Source of the DNA: Agrypnia vestita
Lineage: Eukaryota > Arthropoda > Insecta > Trichoptera > Phryganeidae
DNA: 64,000 nucleotides
Assembly: GCA_016648135.1 (NCBI GenBank)
Contig: JADDOH010024936.1
Coordinates: 57,859-121,858 of the forward strand
Reading direction: 5' to 3'
The translations under genes were made by a program, and so were the position numbers. The notes under the pieces are model-generated. The model ran no database searches. It saw nothing but the letters and a program-made list of their open reading frames with translations, and had not been told where the DNA came from. Below, in pieces: positions 1 to 10,779 of the stretch (position 1 is its first letter; each line of letters begins with the position of its first letter).

Positions 1-2190
1 CAGTCAGTGTACATTTCAAGTTAGACGTACAAACTAAACCTGTTTAAATACTTTGCATTTCCCGGTGTGATGGTAATTATGCAAAAACACGCAATAGGTG
101 TTTTCCTTATTAGAATTTCAAATCGTTTGAAGGTTTGGGTCCATAATTTTCATAAATAAATATATTGTGAGTTATTAAAAATGTTGACAATCATTTTTAA
201 TTTTGAATAATATCTGACAATCTTTTAGATCACATTTAATTTTTATTTAATTCTTAAGATATTTTTTAATTCTTGAATTTTCTGTTGCAATGATTAGAAT
301 TTTAATTCAACTGAAAAAGTTTCCCAATCTCAAAAGTTATTTTTTATCACGGGGTTTTTTAAGTCATTTCAAATCCATCGCAATAGTCGATAGTTTTTTA
401 CCATCTTACCACGATAAATTGTATTTTTTTTTAAATATCTTTCAATATATCCAATCTTGTGGGAGTGAAAAAAGTGTTTTCTGTGGTGTCTTGATATAAA
501 ATAAACAGCTTGTAGATTGCTTTTCAATTGGAGTAGAAGATAACAAGAACGAATTTTTTGCAGACCGCTCTCTGGGGTAATAGCTTCTGTTGTATAAATA
601 TAGATATGTATATACGGTTTCGCATTTATAAATTTCCTTTGAATAACTATCTTTAAAAACAGTCAAAATGTATGGTTTTAAAATATCTATAATAATATTC
701 AAATAAATGGTGGAATGGTCCAACCATTATGTCGAATGTATATTTTGAGTGAGAAACGCGATTACCTTTTGTTGAAAATTTAATTCAGTAATTAAATTCC
801 GGCGGTCTTCGTTTCAATCGAAAATCGGTCACAGTTTAGGATAAGATAGGATAGAGGATAAAATTTAGTGACATCGAAATCAAAAATTTGACTTTGTAGG
901 GTGGCGCAGTAATTTTAAATACTCGTATCAAAGTAAAACTGCAAGGCATCATATAATGTGGGATTACATGCGACACATTAGCGCAGTAGAATTTTTATCG
1001 CAAATCACGATTTCTAAATCGCCTTTGAAATGATTTTTTTCAATTTACAAATTATTACTATTTTAAGTAGTTTTATTATAAGTTGGCGAAAAGACAAACT
1101 ATTACGTAAATTGATTATTGATGTCCATTCACTAGGTGCACTTGAATCTAAATTACGTCTGCATCAAACCAAAGGTTGAGCGATTTATAGACGACTTAAG
1201 CATCACAGCCTCAAAATACAAAGTAATTGGTAGCTTTTATGATATTTAGTGTGTTTTAAAACATTTTAATCAAATAAGATAATTATTCTATTTTTTTATA
1301 TCATAATAAATTAATAGAGTAGGGTGGGTCAATGTTGTATGAAACTATCTTGTACAGTAAAAATAGGGCGCCATATATTTTATTCTTAGCCTACGTACAA
1401 TATTTGATTAGAATGGGATATCATCTTTTGCCTCAGGATCGACTCTAGAGAATACATATTTTGTAAAAAAAAAAATATTATAACTTAGATACAGCAAGGT
1501 TAAAAAGCTTAAAAATGCATATCTATAAAGCAAATGAAAATTGTATTAGTAACATTTATCTATAACAATGAAATGTTGAAAAAGAAATATACTTCTATTA
1601 TTATTATAGATTATCATATTTCAAATAGCGCAGAAATCCTGCATCCACATATGTTTGACAGAAGGAATTAAAGCCATATTTCTTCAATTTTTGCCACGAC
1701 AATGATACAACAATTTCACACCTGTAATTAAGAATAATGTTCATGTATGAAGAATGGAACGATTTCTTAATGGAACCGTAATTGGAACGTACCTCGAAAA
1801 AAACAATCGATTTCAATCCGGAGGCATGTAAACTTATCATTATATTCCACATATATTATTTTAAAACAATTTAGCATTTTTGTATTGCTGTGTCTCTTAG
1901 AAACTAGAAAAAAATTGGCCCATCCTAATGTACCTATGGCTTCTAACTACAAGGAAATTTATTATCACTGTTATTACAGCATCATACGTATAGTTACTAG
2001 GTTTAGAAATATATTTTTTTAAGTTAATGAAATTTACCAAAAATATTAACAAGAAATCATCCCAACATTATTTATATTTATCTGTAAATTATTAATTTTG
2101 TGGGAAAATTATGTTGCTTAACGTTTTTATTACGGAAAGAAAAATAATTTAAGTAAAATAATAATCTATTCTAAAATTATTCGTTTAGTC
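1..2190. other. No recognisable gene or repeat
   Basis: AT-rich single-copy-looking sequence. Only short open frames without recognisable motifs are present on either strand, and I see no inverted repeat, tRNA-like box or transposase motif. A host regulatory element cannot be excluded. Confidence 0.5.
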
Positions 2191-2195
2191 TAGCG

Positions 2196-2678
2196 GTACA
2201 TAATGGAATTCTGGTACCAACACTGATGTATGGAAGTGAAGCCTGGAGCAAGCAGAAGAGGAACGAAAGTAGATTGAATGCAGTGGAGATGAAATCCCTC
2301 AGACGTATGTGCGGCAAACCAATTTATGACAGAGTAAAGAACACAGATATTAGGAATGAATGTAATGCTGAACTTAGCATAATTACTAGAATTAAAAAAG
2401 GGTCGCTCAGATGGTTTGGGCATGTTGAGCGAATGAATGTGGAAAGAATGGTTAGAAAGATATATAATGCAAGTGTTGATGGCGCCAGAAAGAGAGGGCG
2501 ACCGCGGAAGACGTGGCATGACCAGATTAACCAGATACTAGAAGATGGTCCCGTTATAAGTCTCAACAACCGACGAGCTTGCATGATTGTGGATGAGGCG
2601 AGAGTTGTATATCAGGACAGAAGAGTGTGGCGCTCTATCCTTTCTATCGAACCCAACGGGGAAATGGCACAATGGTAA
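2196..2678 (+). pseudogene. LINE ORF2 C-terminal end (RTE-like), 5'-truncated
   Basis: This is the C-terminal region of a non-LTR retrotransposon reverse transcriptase, the part after the polymerase core. The frame is open from upstream of the first ATG (GILVPTLMYGSEAW precedes most of it) to a TAA at 2676-2678. Recognisable landmarks are LMYGSEAW, LRRMCG, LRWFGHVERM and KRGRPRKTWHDQI, all typical of the post-RT tail of insect RTE-like elements. No RT catalytic motif remains, so the copy is dead. The stop is followed by a short GTAA-type tail (TAAGTAAGTAG) consistent with a 3' end. Related fragments lie at 25.9-26.4 kb and 41.9-42.05 kb on the other strand, so this family has at least three copies here. 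The clade assignment is inference. Confidence 0.8.
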
Positions 2679-2682
2679 GTAA

Positions 2683-2785
2683 GTAGTCTAGTAGTAAGAC
2701 CCTTGCCTAGTGATTAAGTGATCGGAGGTTCATTCCCAGTCACAGGCATCAACCAACATACTTTTTTTCACACACACACACAAGC
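2683..2785 (+). repeat. Decayed tRNA-derived SINE head plus (CA)n
   Basis: A tRNA-like stretch with a B-box-like GAGGTTCATTCCC lies directly after the LINE tail and is followed by a (CA)n run at 2770-2782. The A box is weak, so this is probably a degenerate SINE end. Confidence 0.4.
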
Positions 2786-2965
2786 CTTCATTCAGCTAGC
2801 ATACAAATATCACACGAAGGTCATTTTAGTAGTTTTCATTATAATTTTTTAAAAGGGTGGCAATTTGGCCTCTTGAAAAATGAACCTCCGTAAGTACATG
2901 CTTAGTATAAAACGTAAATGATGTTGTAATGCACTTATGCATATATTTTAAATTTTTTAAATATA

Positions 2966-3477
2966 CAGGGTTATTTGTAAAACATTAATAACCTCGCAGG
3001 ACTATACTCCTGCCTTGATTATGAGTCGAAAATGTTCAAGCTATTATGACATAATATCAATAGTTAAGGAGATATGCGACATAAAAGTTTGCATTTTTTT
3101 TTCAATATTTCTAACTTATTTTTTGTACAACGTTGGACTATCATTACAGTAACTTATATCGAATATGAAAAATTCGTTTTCTTTAATACAAGTCAAATAA
3201 AAAAATAAAAACCTTCGAACTCCAATTGGAAAACATTCCAATTGGAATTTTTTCAGGATTTTTATCATATTATTTAACTTGTATTGTAATTTTTCGTAAT
3301 CGATATGAGTTACTGTAACGATATTCCAACGTTTACAAAAAATAAGTCAGAAATATTGAAAAAAAAATGCAAACTTTGATGATTGATATTAGGTCGTATT
3401 AGCTTGAACATTGTCGACTCATAATCTAGGCAGGAATATAGTCCTGAGAGGTTATTAATGTTTTACAAATAACCCTG
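2966..3477. mobile_element. 512-bp palindromic MITE (family F), TA target duplication
   Basis: Two arms of about 240 bp form a near-perfect inverted repeat. The outer 30 bases, starting CAGGGTTATTTGTAAAACAT, are identical at both ends, and the element is flanked by TA on both sides (2964-2965 and 3478-3479). The TA target and the CAGGGT terminus are typical of Tc1/mariner-type non-autonomous elements. The centre is a small AATTGGA palindrome. There is no coding capacity. A nearly complete second copy lies at 63.34-63.86 kb and one arm lies at 61.68-61.90 kb inside a hAT MITE. The transcript of either strand would fold into a very long hairpin. Confidence 0.85.
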
Positions 3478-3479
3478 TA

Positions 3480-4029
3480 TAGATTAATTTTTAATAATAA
3501 TATTTTTTAAATTATATTATTTTAATCAACAACTTTCATCATAAAAGGAACCTATTCAAAGGCTGCCCGGACCGTTGTTTATCAGTCAATGAAAATTCCT
3601 AATTTCGGAATTTCAACAACCACACTTGTGTTGGTCGAGCTATATTTGCTTTGCTGCTGCACACACTATTGTCGCGTTATTGTCTTGACAAAATTTGTAG
3701 AGAAAACAATGGTGTAAATGCACCATATCCACAGACAACTGGAAATTTTACGAGGGCTCTGTACCGTTCCCTGTCTAGCCCAAAACCGAATAAAAAATAG
3801 AAGGGGAGTAAGTATTCTCTATACAATAGAATAATAGAATGGTTTGAAAACACATGTTCTTTGTATAATAGAATTGAAAGTGAAAACAGGTATGAATTGT
3901 CACAGCAGAGAAAAAAAAATTAATAGTAGAAAAGTGTTAATTTATATTTCTTGAATATTATTATCCAATGCTGACGTACATTCCTATAATAGTAATAGAT
4001 CAAAAATAAAATATTAAAAATTCAAATAT
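3480..4029. other. No recognisable feature
   Basis: Unique-looking sequence of mixed composition. A slightly GC-richer patch at 3560-3790 has no open frame or repeat signature that I recognise. Confidence 0.4.
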
Positions 4030-4615
4030 TGTCACGGGACGAGGCAAACGAAACATTTAAAACAATTAAAAGTTTTTATTAATTTACCAAAAAGTCACTA
4101 GTCACTAGTAAAATTTAAAGTCACTAAATATTTCTAGAATATTTCACACACTAATTTTATTAGACTGTTTATTAACTCGCACTAATTGTGCTGTTTCTAT
4201 CGCTTCGATCACTTTCAAGAGCACTCCGTTAAACTTTCGCACGCAAGTCGTTTGATATCTGTCACTCGGTTTACAACGCACAGGCCACACTATTTTTGCT
4301 ACAGTTTATCGCTGGTAATGACGCGTTTTCATGTTTCTCTTGTCAAACGTCAAAAATGACCCTCCGCAAAGCACTTGCTTCACCTTTTATACAGAACATG
4401 TTGGTTTCGCGATGTTTTAGAATGTTCTAGTCGATGAGTGTTGTGGAGTCTTCGAGAGATTAAAATATATATTTACTATGTGAGTAAAGTTTGTTTACCT
4501 ATTGCTATATTAATTATTTTGGTTCGGTTCCGCCTGGATGCTTCAGTTTTATTATATACATAGGCCAAAAGATCGTTAAAGTTAACAGGTTTTTTTACAT
4601 TTTGGTGTGGCTACA
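4030..4615 (-). mobile_element. Candidate solo LTR of an LTR retrotransposon
   Basis: Read on the minus strand, the segment starts TGTAGCCACACC (4615) and ends CCCGTGACA (4030), so it has TG...CA ends. It contains a TATA box (TATAAAAGG near 4386-4394), then about 350 bp with GTGCG/AGTG-rich initiator-like sequence, and AATAAA-type signals near its end. This order (U3, TATA, R, U5) fits an insect gypsy-like LTR. Heat-shock-element-like GAA/TTC repeats (AGAACATTCTAAAA) lie just upstream of the TATA box. There is no internal region and no matching 4-5-bp target duplication, so the ends or the identity may be wrong. No gag, pol or env sequence is present. Confidence 0.45.
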
Positions 4616-4883
4616 CTCGTAGGTCTACCTGACGTGATATGATCTATTAAGAATTAAAATATAGGCTACAGGTAAAATACGATTGGTAGAGTATATGAAT
4701 AAGAATACGCTGGATCAGGTGTTAAAGCAAACTCCCGAAACTGAACTTTGAAATCTTGAATGCTGCAGTCATCAGGTAGAAGCTATCATGTGACAGCACA
4801 TTGCTCAACTTAACCGTGTGGCTCTCTGGGTTAACGTCTCTGAAACTCGACCGCGGATGTCGTTCACCTTTCGCAAAGCGTAA

Positions 4884-5594
4884 AGCTACAGATACACATG
4901 CTTGTTTAGTGCCACGTGAGCATGCGCAGTATCGACCTTCTTTAGGTCTTGCTTATTAGTGGCATGTGTGTGCGCACATTGCTAGTAATGAGCATGCCAC
5001 TGTCATTCACCATAGAGAAGGGATATCTTTGGAGCATGTGTGAACAGACTTACTTATTATGAGCGTGCTTATGTCATTCGCGGGCTTCGCAGCTAGTATT
5101 ATCAATGCGATCTTCTCAGTCCGCGACAGATGAAACAAATATGGCGCGTTGGGAATATGATAAAACATTACTTTTCGTGACTTATTATAGGAATCACGAA
5201 TGTCTGTGGAATACTCGGTCACCGTTGTGTAAAAATAGTATAGTGAGAAATAATGTTTATGAAACTTTATTAATAGTCATGAATGATTCAAATCTTACAA
5301 TAAAAATTATAAAAACTAAAATCAAAAATGTGCGGATGGAAACTCGGGAACTTTTTTGATTTATTGGTTACTTGAATTTTATATTTCAGTTTGCAAAGTT
5401 TCCATTTTGAACAAGAGCGTCTCTATTCTATGACAAGAGCATGCCAGTAATAAGCATGTGTGTTTGGTTGTTAGCTTTGGTCATGCTTATTTATGAGCAT
5501 GCCACTAATAAGCATGCCAGTAATGAGCAAATGTGTACAGTTGTTAGGGCATGCTCATTAGCAAGCCACTAAATGAGCATGTGTATCTGTACCT
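4884..5594 (+). mobile_element. PIF/Harbinger-type element, non-autonomous, copy 1
   Basis: The element starts AGCTACAGATACACATGC and ends in the reverse complement of AGGTACAGATACACATGC. It is flanked on both sides by TAA (4881-4883 and 5595-5597), the 3-bp TWA target duplication typical of PIF/Harbinger. Subterminal regions are full of short inverted copies of GAGCATGC and ATAAGCATG. The only coding signal is a MADF-like exon (next entry); no DDE transposase is present. Copy 2 at 12512-13150 has the same ends and the same TAA flanks. PIF elements often encode a MADF or Myb-like second protein, which supports the assignment. Confidence 0.8.
5105..5359 (+). pseudogene. MADF-domain exon of a PIF/Harbinger element
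   Basis: An 84-residue open frame inside the Harbinger copy. It reads like the first two helices and start of the third helix of a MADF (Myb/SANT-like) DNA-binding domain: an acidic/aromatic start (MARWEYDKTLLF), then YRNHECLWNTRSP, then CKN...R...VYETLL, and a final IIKTKIKNVRMETREL resembling the K-I-x-x-L/V-R-x-x-Y pattern. In autonomous PIF elements the MADF protein acts with the DDE transposase in nuclear entry and TIR binding. Here it ends soon after the domain, so it is probably one exon or a truncated relic. The frame of copy 2 is disrupted at the N-terminal part. Confidence 0.65.
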
Positions 5595-5597
5595 TAA

Positions 5598-5984
5598 TGC
5601 TCAAAACATTTCACGCGGTGACTCATGCTTCCATATTGCATTACTTAGAATGGAAACTTCTGTGTACTGATTCTCAATTCCAAAGTAATCATTATGCTGA
5701 AAAATAATTGATCTGGTTCGGTCACCCCGAGGGACAGTTTTGGGTCGTCCATTGAATTTGCCCCACAAATTCAGAAATAATTAAATGCCCCAAAAATTGC
5801 GGTCGAGTGACCTATAATTTATAAGGGTCGTTGGACCTTGTGAAAGTAGGTACATTTCGACAGCCATAAAGTTTATCGATTATTTAGTATTCAACCCACT
5901 AAAAATGCAGAGGGTTACCTTGTATGTTTTCATCTACATGGATTGTATTCAATGTAGATATAAAAACAAACAAATAATAACATT
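5598..5984. other. No recognisable feature
   Basis: Unique-looking sequence between the Harbinger copy and the PLE remnant. No motif was recognised. Confidence 0.4.
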
Positions 5985-6858
5985 AAATTTTTCTTAATTT
6001 CTTAAATAAACTACATAAAAGGATTCAATTTACCATAGAAATACAAAATTCTAGCATAAATTTTTTGGATTTGAATATTTCAATTGTTAATAATAAAATT
6101 AATTTTAACATATTTCGTAAAGATACATAAACAGATATAGTTATACACAATTCTTCTAACCATCCATATTCTCAAAAATTGTCAACTTTTCACTCAATGT
6201 TAAATAGATTAATTAATATTCCATTATCTGTTGATAATTTTGATATTGAATTAAAAATTATAAAACAGATCGCGTTTAATAATGGTTATGATAAAAAATT
6301 AATTGATATTATGTTAAATAAAAAGTACAAGAAATTTTTTTTTAAATCTTTTGTCTATCCTTCAATTTTTGATTCTGATAAACATTGGAGAAAAATTATA
6401 TTTATATAAATAATGAGATTTCTGATTCAATAGTAAAAATATCTCAAATGTTATTCAACCAGCTTTTATGCCTATAATAAATTTAAAAAATACATATAAA
6501 ATAATAAAGATAAGGACATTTCTTTTTTTAAATCGGGTGTTTATAAATTGATTTGTAATGATTGTGATTATTTTTATATAGGAAAAACGTGTAGAAATTT
6601 TGAAGTTAGAGTTAAGGAACACTTAAGGTATTTAAATAGTAATAATAATTCCGGATTTGCTAACCATCTTTTGGCTATGGATCATTCTTTTGATATTAAT
6701 AATGGTTTACAAATTTTACATACAAATTATACAAAATCACAATTTGATAAATTAGAAATTTTGCAAATAAGAAAGAGTGTAAATAGCAAATTGAGTGTTA
6801 TAAATAATCAGGTCCTTTTTGCAAATAGTCATCTTTTAAATTTACTTTCATGTTAAGT
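5985..6858 (+). pseudogene. Penelope-like element: RT tail and GIY-YIG endonuclease remnant
   Basis: Three pieces in order match the 3' half of a PLE open frame. At 6015-6130 the RT region reads NFLDLNISIVNNKINFNIFR. At 6150-6409 comes KLSTFHSMLNRLINIPLS, the linker typical of PLEs. At 6530-6856 a GIY-YIG-type endonuclease follows, with the core KLICNDCDYFYIGKTCRN then VRVKEHLRYL and a FANHLLAMDH segment. Frames are broken by shifts and stops, so the copy is inactive. PLE endonuclease domains nick DNA to prime reverse transcription. A second copy of the same subfamily lies on the minus strand at 18.7-19.7 kb (shared INFNIFRK and FYIGKTCKN), and a more diverged one at 57.7 kb. Confidence 0.75.
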
Positions 6859-7275
6859 AGGTACTTTATATTATCGAAGATTTTTATACCTTTATACATC
6901 ATACAATTTTGTGAGGTGCTTTTCTTTTTCTTTGGTAGTCTTATGTTGTCGCTTCCTCTTGTTTTGTAGGAATGAAAATCCTTATTCAGCTTCATCCTGT
7001 CATCAAAGTATTTTTGGTTATACTTTGGTTAAAGTACAAAGGGTACTAATACATGTTTAATTTTAAATATTTGCACCATTACATCATATTTTATTCTTTG
7101 ATTAACGGTTTCCAGTCCTAGGTCATTCAACATTTTTGTTATTTTAGTTCTCCTATTACACTTCAGTATTATGCGCATCGCTCTGTTTTGTACTATTTGT
7201 AGTTTCTTTAGCATTCCTTCGTTGCTCATAAATAATATACTGGAACAATAATCTTTGTGCGGGAGAATCATAGTA
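6840..7275 (-). pseudogene. LINE C-terminal remnant (CR1/Jockey-like)
   Basis: On the minus strand an 80-residue frame reads PHKDYCSSILFMSNEGMLKK, then LQIVQNRAMRIILKCNRRT and LNDLGLETVNQRI. This is the standard post-RT tail of CR1/Jockey-like non-LTR elements. After a frame break it continues (about 6990-6850) with HSYKTRGSDNIRLPKKKKST and YKGIKIFDNI, the next block in the same tail. The RT catalytic region is missing. It abuts the 3' end of the PLE remnant in opposite orientation. Confidence 0.75.
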
Positions 7276-7310
7276 TTGTATATTTTTTTTTTTTTTATAA
7301 CTTGTATTTT

Positions 7311-8030
7311 TACTCCCTTTCTTTTAACTCGTAGCGTCTGTTTGTTTGCTTGTCTGACGAAAAAACTTTGGATCGATTTTTAGCCCTTTTCCCGTAATCT
7401 AATTGAGTTGAAACTTTGCAAGCAGACTCGTGGTGATGATAAAAATGATCTATCAAATTTTCGTTAAAAAAAAATTAATAATTAGAGTATAGTTTTGGAT
7501 TTTTAGAAATATTAATGGTTTTTTTCAAATTGGAATCATTGCAGAAAACTTTTCGGCGGCCTGATGATGTCACGGAATATTTAAAATTTGAATTACTCCC
7601 TTGGTATGTAGTGGTACTTCACTATGAATTTCGAAAATTTATGACAATTGGTTCACAGATGACAGCAAAATTCAGTTTTTTGGGACGAAATCAAATAATA
7701 AGAATTTAATCTTCAAAGCATGAAGTGCCTTATCAAAGCTCAAAACATCTAACATTTTAGAAATATATTAAGTTACTGAAAGTATAGTGTTATGATATAT
7801 GTTTTAATTTGTCTAATTGTTAAGATTTTCACTCGCCAAAAGGAATGTAAGAGGAAATAAAAGGAAAAGAAAATTCAAACGGAGATAAAGAGATATTTTT
7901 AGAGATTTTTGACATAGATATTTTTCTAGACATGTTTCATTTTCAGTCAATCAATTATTTCATTACATTATGGTAAACTTAATTTACAAAGAAAGGGAGT
8001 AAAATAAAAACTTGGTTTTTACGGGTTAGT
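7311..8030 (+). mobile_element. Family E repeat, copy 1
   Basis: A recurrent non-autonomous repeat. It starts TTTACTCCCTTTCTTTTAAC, includes blocks with CCCGTAATCTAATTGAGTTG and AAATTTTCGTTAAAAAAAAA, and ends GAAAGGGAGT followed by AAAACTTGGTTTTTACGGG. The ends ACTCCCTTTC and GAAAGGGAGT are inverted. At least nine full or partial copies occur in the window (11.9, 17.1, 26.9-27.8, 33.3, 41.1, 44.7-45.2 and 49.0-49.5 kb). The internal length varies a lot between copies. I could not identify a coding region or a clear target duplication, so the class is unknown. Confidence 0.65.
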
Positions 8031-8174
8031 TTTTTATTTATATATCTTCTTATTCTTCCAAGTAAGGAGACGTTTTTGCAATTTTCTATCATATTTTGTA
8101 TCGTGAATAATATTCGAAGAACCTCCGAAGGTTCAGCACTAGATGAACAAAAGATTGCGTAGATAATCGGCCCG

Positions 8175-8599
8175 ATTCTGAAAATAACAATGTCTGGATC
8201 TTTAAGATCTTTATCCCAAAACTTAAAGAGACGATAATAAAAATTAAAAATAAACGAGACATAGCTTTACACCAGTGTTTGTTTCTGTAAGTTTCTACAT
8301 GAGATAGATACAGAGGGAGGGAGAAAGATGTAAATTGTTATCTGTCAAACGTCAAGATGGGAAGATTTGAATACGCGATAACGCGATCATGACAAGTTTA
8401 GCCATGATATTTCATCTGGACGCAGTGAATGAAGAAATTAATACGTTTTAAGAAACATTCTTTCTTATATCATCTTTTAATACAGTGTATTTTAGCCGTA
8501 GAATTACAAAATCCGCTCTGGACATTTTTAATTTTTATTATCGTCTATTAAGTGTTGGGATAAAGATCTTAAAGATCCAGACATTGTTATTTTCAGAAT
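8175..8599. mobile_element. Foldback element with about 76-bp inverted arms
   Basis: The left arm 8175-8252 starts ATTCTGAAAATAACAATGTC and the right arm 8524-8599 is its reverse complement with few changes. The arms flank about 270 bp of unique interior without coding signal. No clear target duplication is visible. This is a single copy in the window. Confidence 0.7.
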
Positions 8600-9060
8600 A
8601 CGGATGAATGTATACTCTAAGCGTAGATACATTTTCGAATAGAATCGGCAGTTCTCACCCTCGTGGTGATCCGGGTAGCATGAAAGCTCACGTGTTGACT
8701 CAAGGGCCGACCGTTCGCGTGACGCGACGCCGACGCCGACGTCGCGCCCTTCCGCGGCGACGCGTCCCGGGTGAACCTCTATTATTTCATTTGACGCAAA
8801 CAATAAACATGCCACAAGTCCTAAAATATCGCGGTCATTATCTCCCCAGAGGCTGGGAACGCTTCCATTCTATTTTATCTGGGGATTATCTGCGTTGGGC
8901 GTAATTTTTAAATACGCCATAAAGTATGACACATTTCAGAAATTGAGCCATAAAGCAGCCGAGCGGAAATTCCACATACTTTTAATGATCAATTTTCCAT
9001 GAGGGATTGCGTACCGCTGTTTAGTGTCAATCCAACACAAAATTAGTTTAATCATTTTTT
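8600..9060. other. CpG-rich non-repetitive island
   Basis: GC- and CpG-rich for this window, especially 8650-8780 with repeated CGACGC units. Open frames on both strands are arginine-rich by composition (RRRRRRR) and do not look like a protein family. It could be a conserved regulatory element or a promoter/first-exon region. No TATA box, splice signal or protein motif supports a specific call. Confidence 0.35.
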
Positions 9061-9109
9061 ATAGTATATACTCTCTCTCTCTTTTGTATTTCATACTGAT
9101 TTATTTTTA

Positions 9110-9450
9110 TATATTCAAGAACACATTCATATTTGTGAAGTTGTAATTTTTCGGAACAAAGTTCTGTGAAATTTTTAAAACCAAATTAATTAATCAATTT
9201 GAAAGACATACAGAAAAATCTAATTCATGAAAAAATATTAGTTACTACTGGGATTCGAACCCTGGTCACCTCCTTTCTGGGGCCGGTGCTCTGAAACGGA
9301 AACATAGAGGGTTGCTATAGCTTAGTGGTCAGAGCACCGGCCCCGGAAAGGAGGTGACCTGGGTTCGAATCCCAGTAGTAACCTAATATTTTATCGTGAA
9401 TTAGATTTTTCTGTATGACTTTCTAATTGATTAATTAATTTGGTTTTAAA
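9110..9450. mobile_element. SINE-A: head-to-head pair of tRNA-derived SINEs
   Basis: The right unit (9303-9450, plus strand) has a tRNA-like head with an A-box-like TAGCTTAGTGGTCAGAGCAC and a perfect B box GGGTTCGAATCCC, followed by a body with GTGAATTAGATTTTTCTGTA. The left unit (9110-9292) is the same family on the minus strand. Together they form an inverted repeat with arms of over 100 bp and only about 20 bp between the heads. Other copies lie at 14.57, 14.91 and 31.02 kb. Confidence 0.75.
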
Positions 9451-9575
9451 GATTTATTTTTATATTTTACATTAATTAAAATAAGACAGTAGTAACATTA
9501 AGTTAAAATAAAGCAGTTATTGTATTATTATCATCGATTTTAAACATTTTTCTATGTTAACAATTTAAGTTAGGT

Positions 9576-9710
9576 GGTCCTCGTAGCTCAATGGGAATGA
9601 CACTGGCTTCTCACACCGAGGGTTACGGATTCGATTCCCGATGAGGTCACAATTAATCTGTGATCGATTACTATTGTGTATTACTCAAGCTTGGGTTTTC
9701 AATCAATTTT
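9576..9710 (+). mobile_element. SINE-B copy 1 (tRNA-derived)
   Basis: tRNA-like head GTCCTCGTAGCTCAATGGG, the shared stretch ACTGGCTTCTCACACCGAGG, and the B box GGATTCGATTCCC. The tail (AATTAATCTGTGATCG, then TTACTCAAGC) matches the copy at 46.37 kb. Confidence 0.7.
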
Positions 9711-9979
9711 TGTTTTCTTTAAATTCTTCTTAAGACCAACGTTGCTCGAAGCCACGTGTAGTTCTTTTATCATTATACCTAGTTCTTTGATGACAACTAC
9801 AATGTCGTCAGAAAATCTTAGGTTATGAAGATACCTAACTTTCAAATTATTGTGAACACATATAAAAAACTTGGAATTAATAACTTACTTGCCTTCAGAT
9901 TTATTTAGTATTTTTGTGTAAGAAATGAAAAAATAAACGCGTTTTTGTAACTATCCCTATTTCTGTGTTACATAAATAT

Positions 9980-10147
9980 GATTTTTTTTTAAATAGAGAT
10001 GCGAACACGGAATACGTGTCACATCAATATTCTTACCATTTTCAAACTAAGCTAAAATAGAACTAACTTGCTAGTCTGGAGTGAGGTTCGAACCCGTGAC
10101 CGTTGATCACGAGGCGAGTGTCTTAACCACGAGACCAACACGCTACC
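9980..10147 (-). mobile_element. SINE-C copy 1 (tRNA-derived)
   Basis: On the minus strand it has a tRNA-like head ending in the B box GGTTCGAACCTC, then a body with GCAAGTTAGT...AGCTTAGTTTGAAAATGG and the tail ATGTGACACGTATTCCGTGT before a T-run. Six copies of this family occur in the window, on both strands. Confidence 0.75.
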
Positions 10148-10556
10148 CTTTAATGTGAATATGATCTAGCATAATGATTATCTTTAAGCATCACTAATGA
10201 TTGGAATGTCGTTTTTACAGCTTTACTAATATCACCATATTAATATTCTAATACTATACATACTTCGTTTGCGTAATTTGCATACCTCACACGAAACACT
10301 GGAGTTATTCAACTCAAGTACTTGCTCGATAGTGGTAGGCGATTTCGCAAGAGGCTACAAGCCACACTTCAAAGCTAGGGATACTCGTTAAGCCTACATA
10401 TATTATCTATCCTTGCGTGAATGGCTGTGTTAAGTTTATACGAGGATAGCACTGCATACTATATTGCCAAATCAGCTAAAAGTTACATAGAAATAACACC
10501 GGGAGTAACTTATATTCTGTTAATGGCGAAAAAAATTATTCAACTTCGTTTATTTT

Positions 10557-10772
10557 TAATTATTAAACAAAATTATTTTTCTAAATTTCATTTCTTAGAA
10601 AAATAATTTTAACTGTTCGAAGAATATTTTATCTTCTGTACGAAGACTTGAACTTTGTGGTGACATTATTACTAAAATAAAACACAAATCACTTTACTTT
10701 CACCACTTTATTAATAATGTGGTGAAAACAAAGTGATTTGTGTTTTATTTTAAAAATAATTTTGTTTAATAA
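10557..10772. repeat. Cluster of nested hairpins
   Basis: Outer arms TTATTAAACAAAATTATTTT (10557) and its reverse complement near 10749-10772 enclose two further hairpins: one around 10565-10606 (TTTTTCTAA/TTAGAAAAA) and one at 10674-10751 (AAAACACAAATCACTTT paired with AAAGTGATTTGTGTTTT). No coding signal. It could be a decayed foldback element. Confidence 0.55.
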
Positions 10773-10779
10773 TATCTGT

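Noticed and set aside
3042..3100. CRISPR-like or regulatory inverted motifs in the many short palindromes
   Set aside because: They are internal parts of MITE arms and foldback elements in a eukaryotic genome; there is no repeat-spacer pattern.
8608..8904. Arginine-rich open frame (RRRRRRR) that could be read as a small nucleic-acid-binding protein
   Set aside because: The arginines come from CGACGC-type repeats in a CpG-rich stretch, the opposite strand is equally open, and no family motif is present.
9303..9385. A functional tRNA gene
   Set aside because: A and B boxes are intact, but the anticodon arm does not fold normally and the sequence recurs with the same downstream body at several sites, so it is a SINE head.
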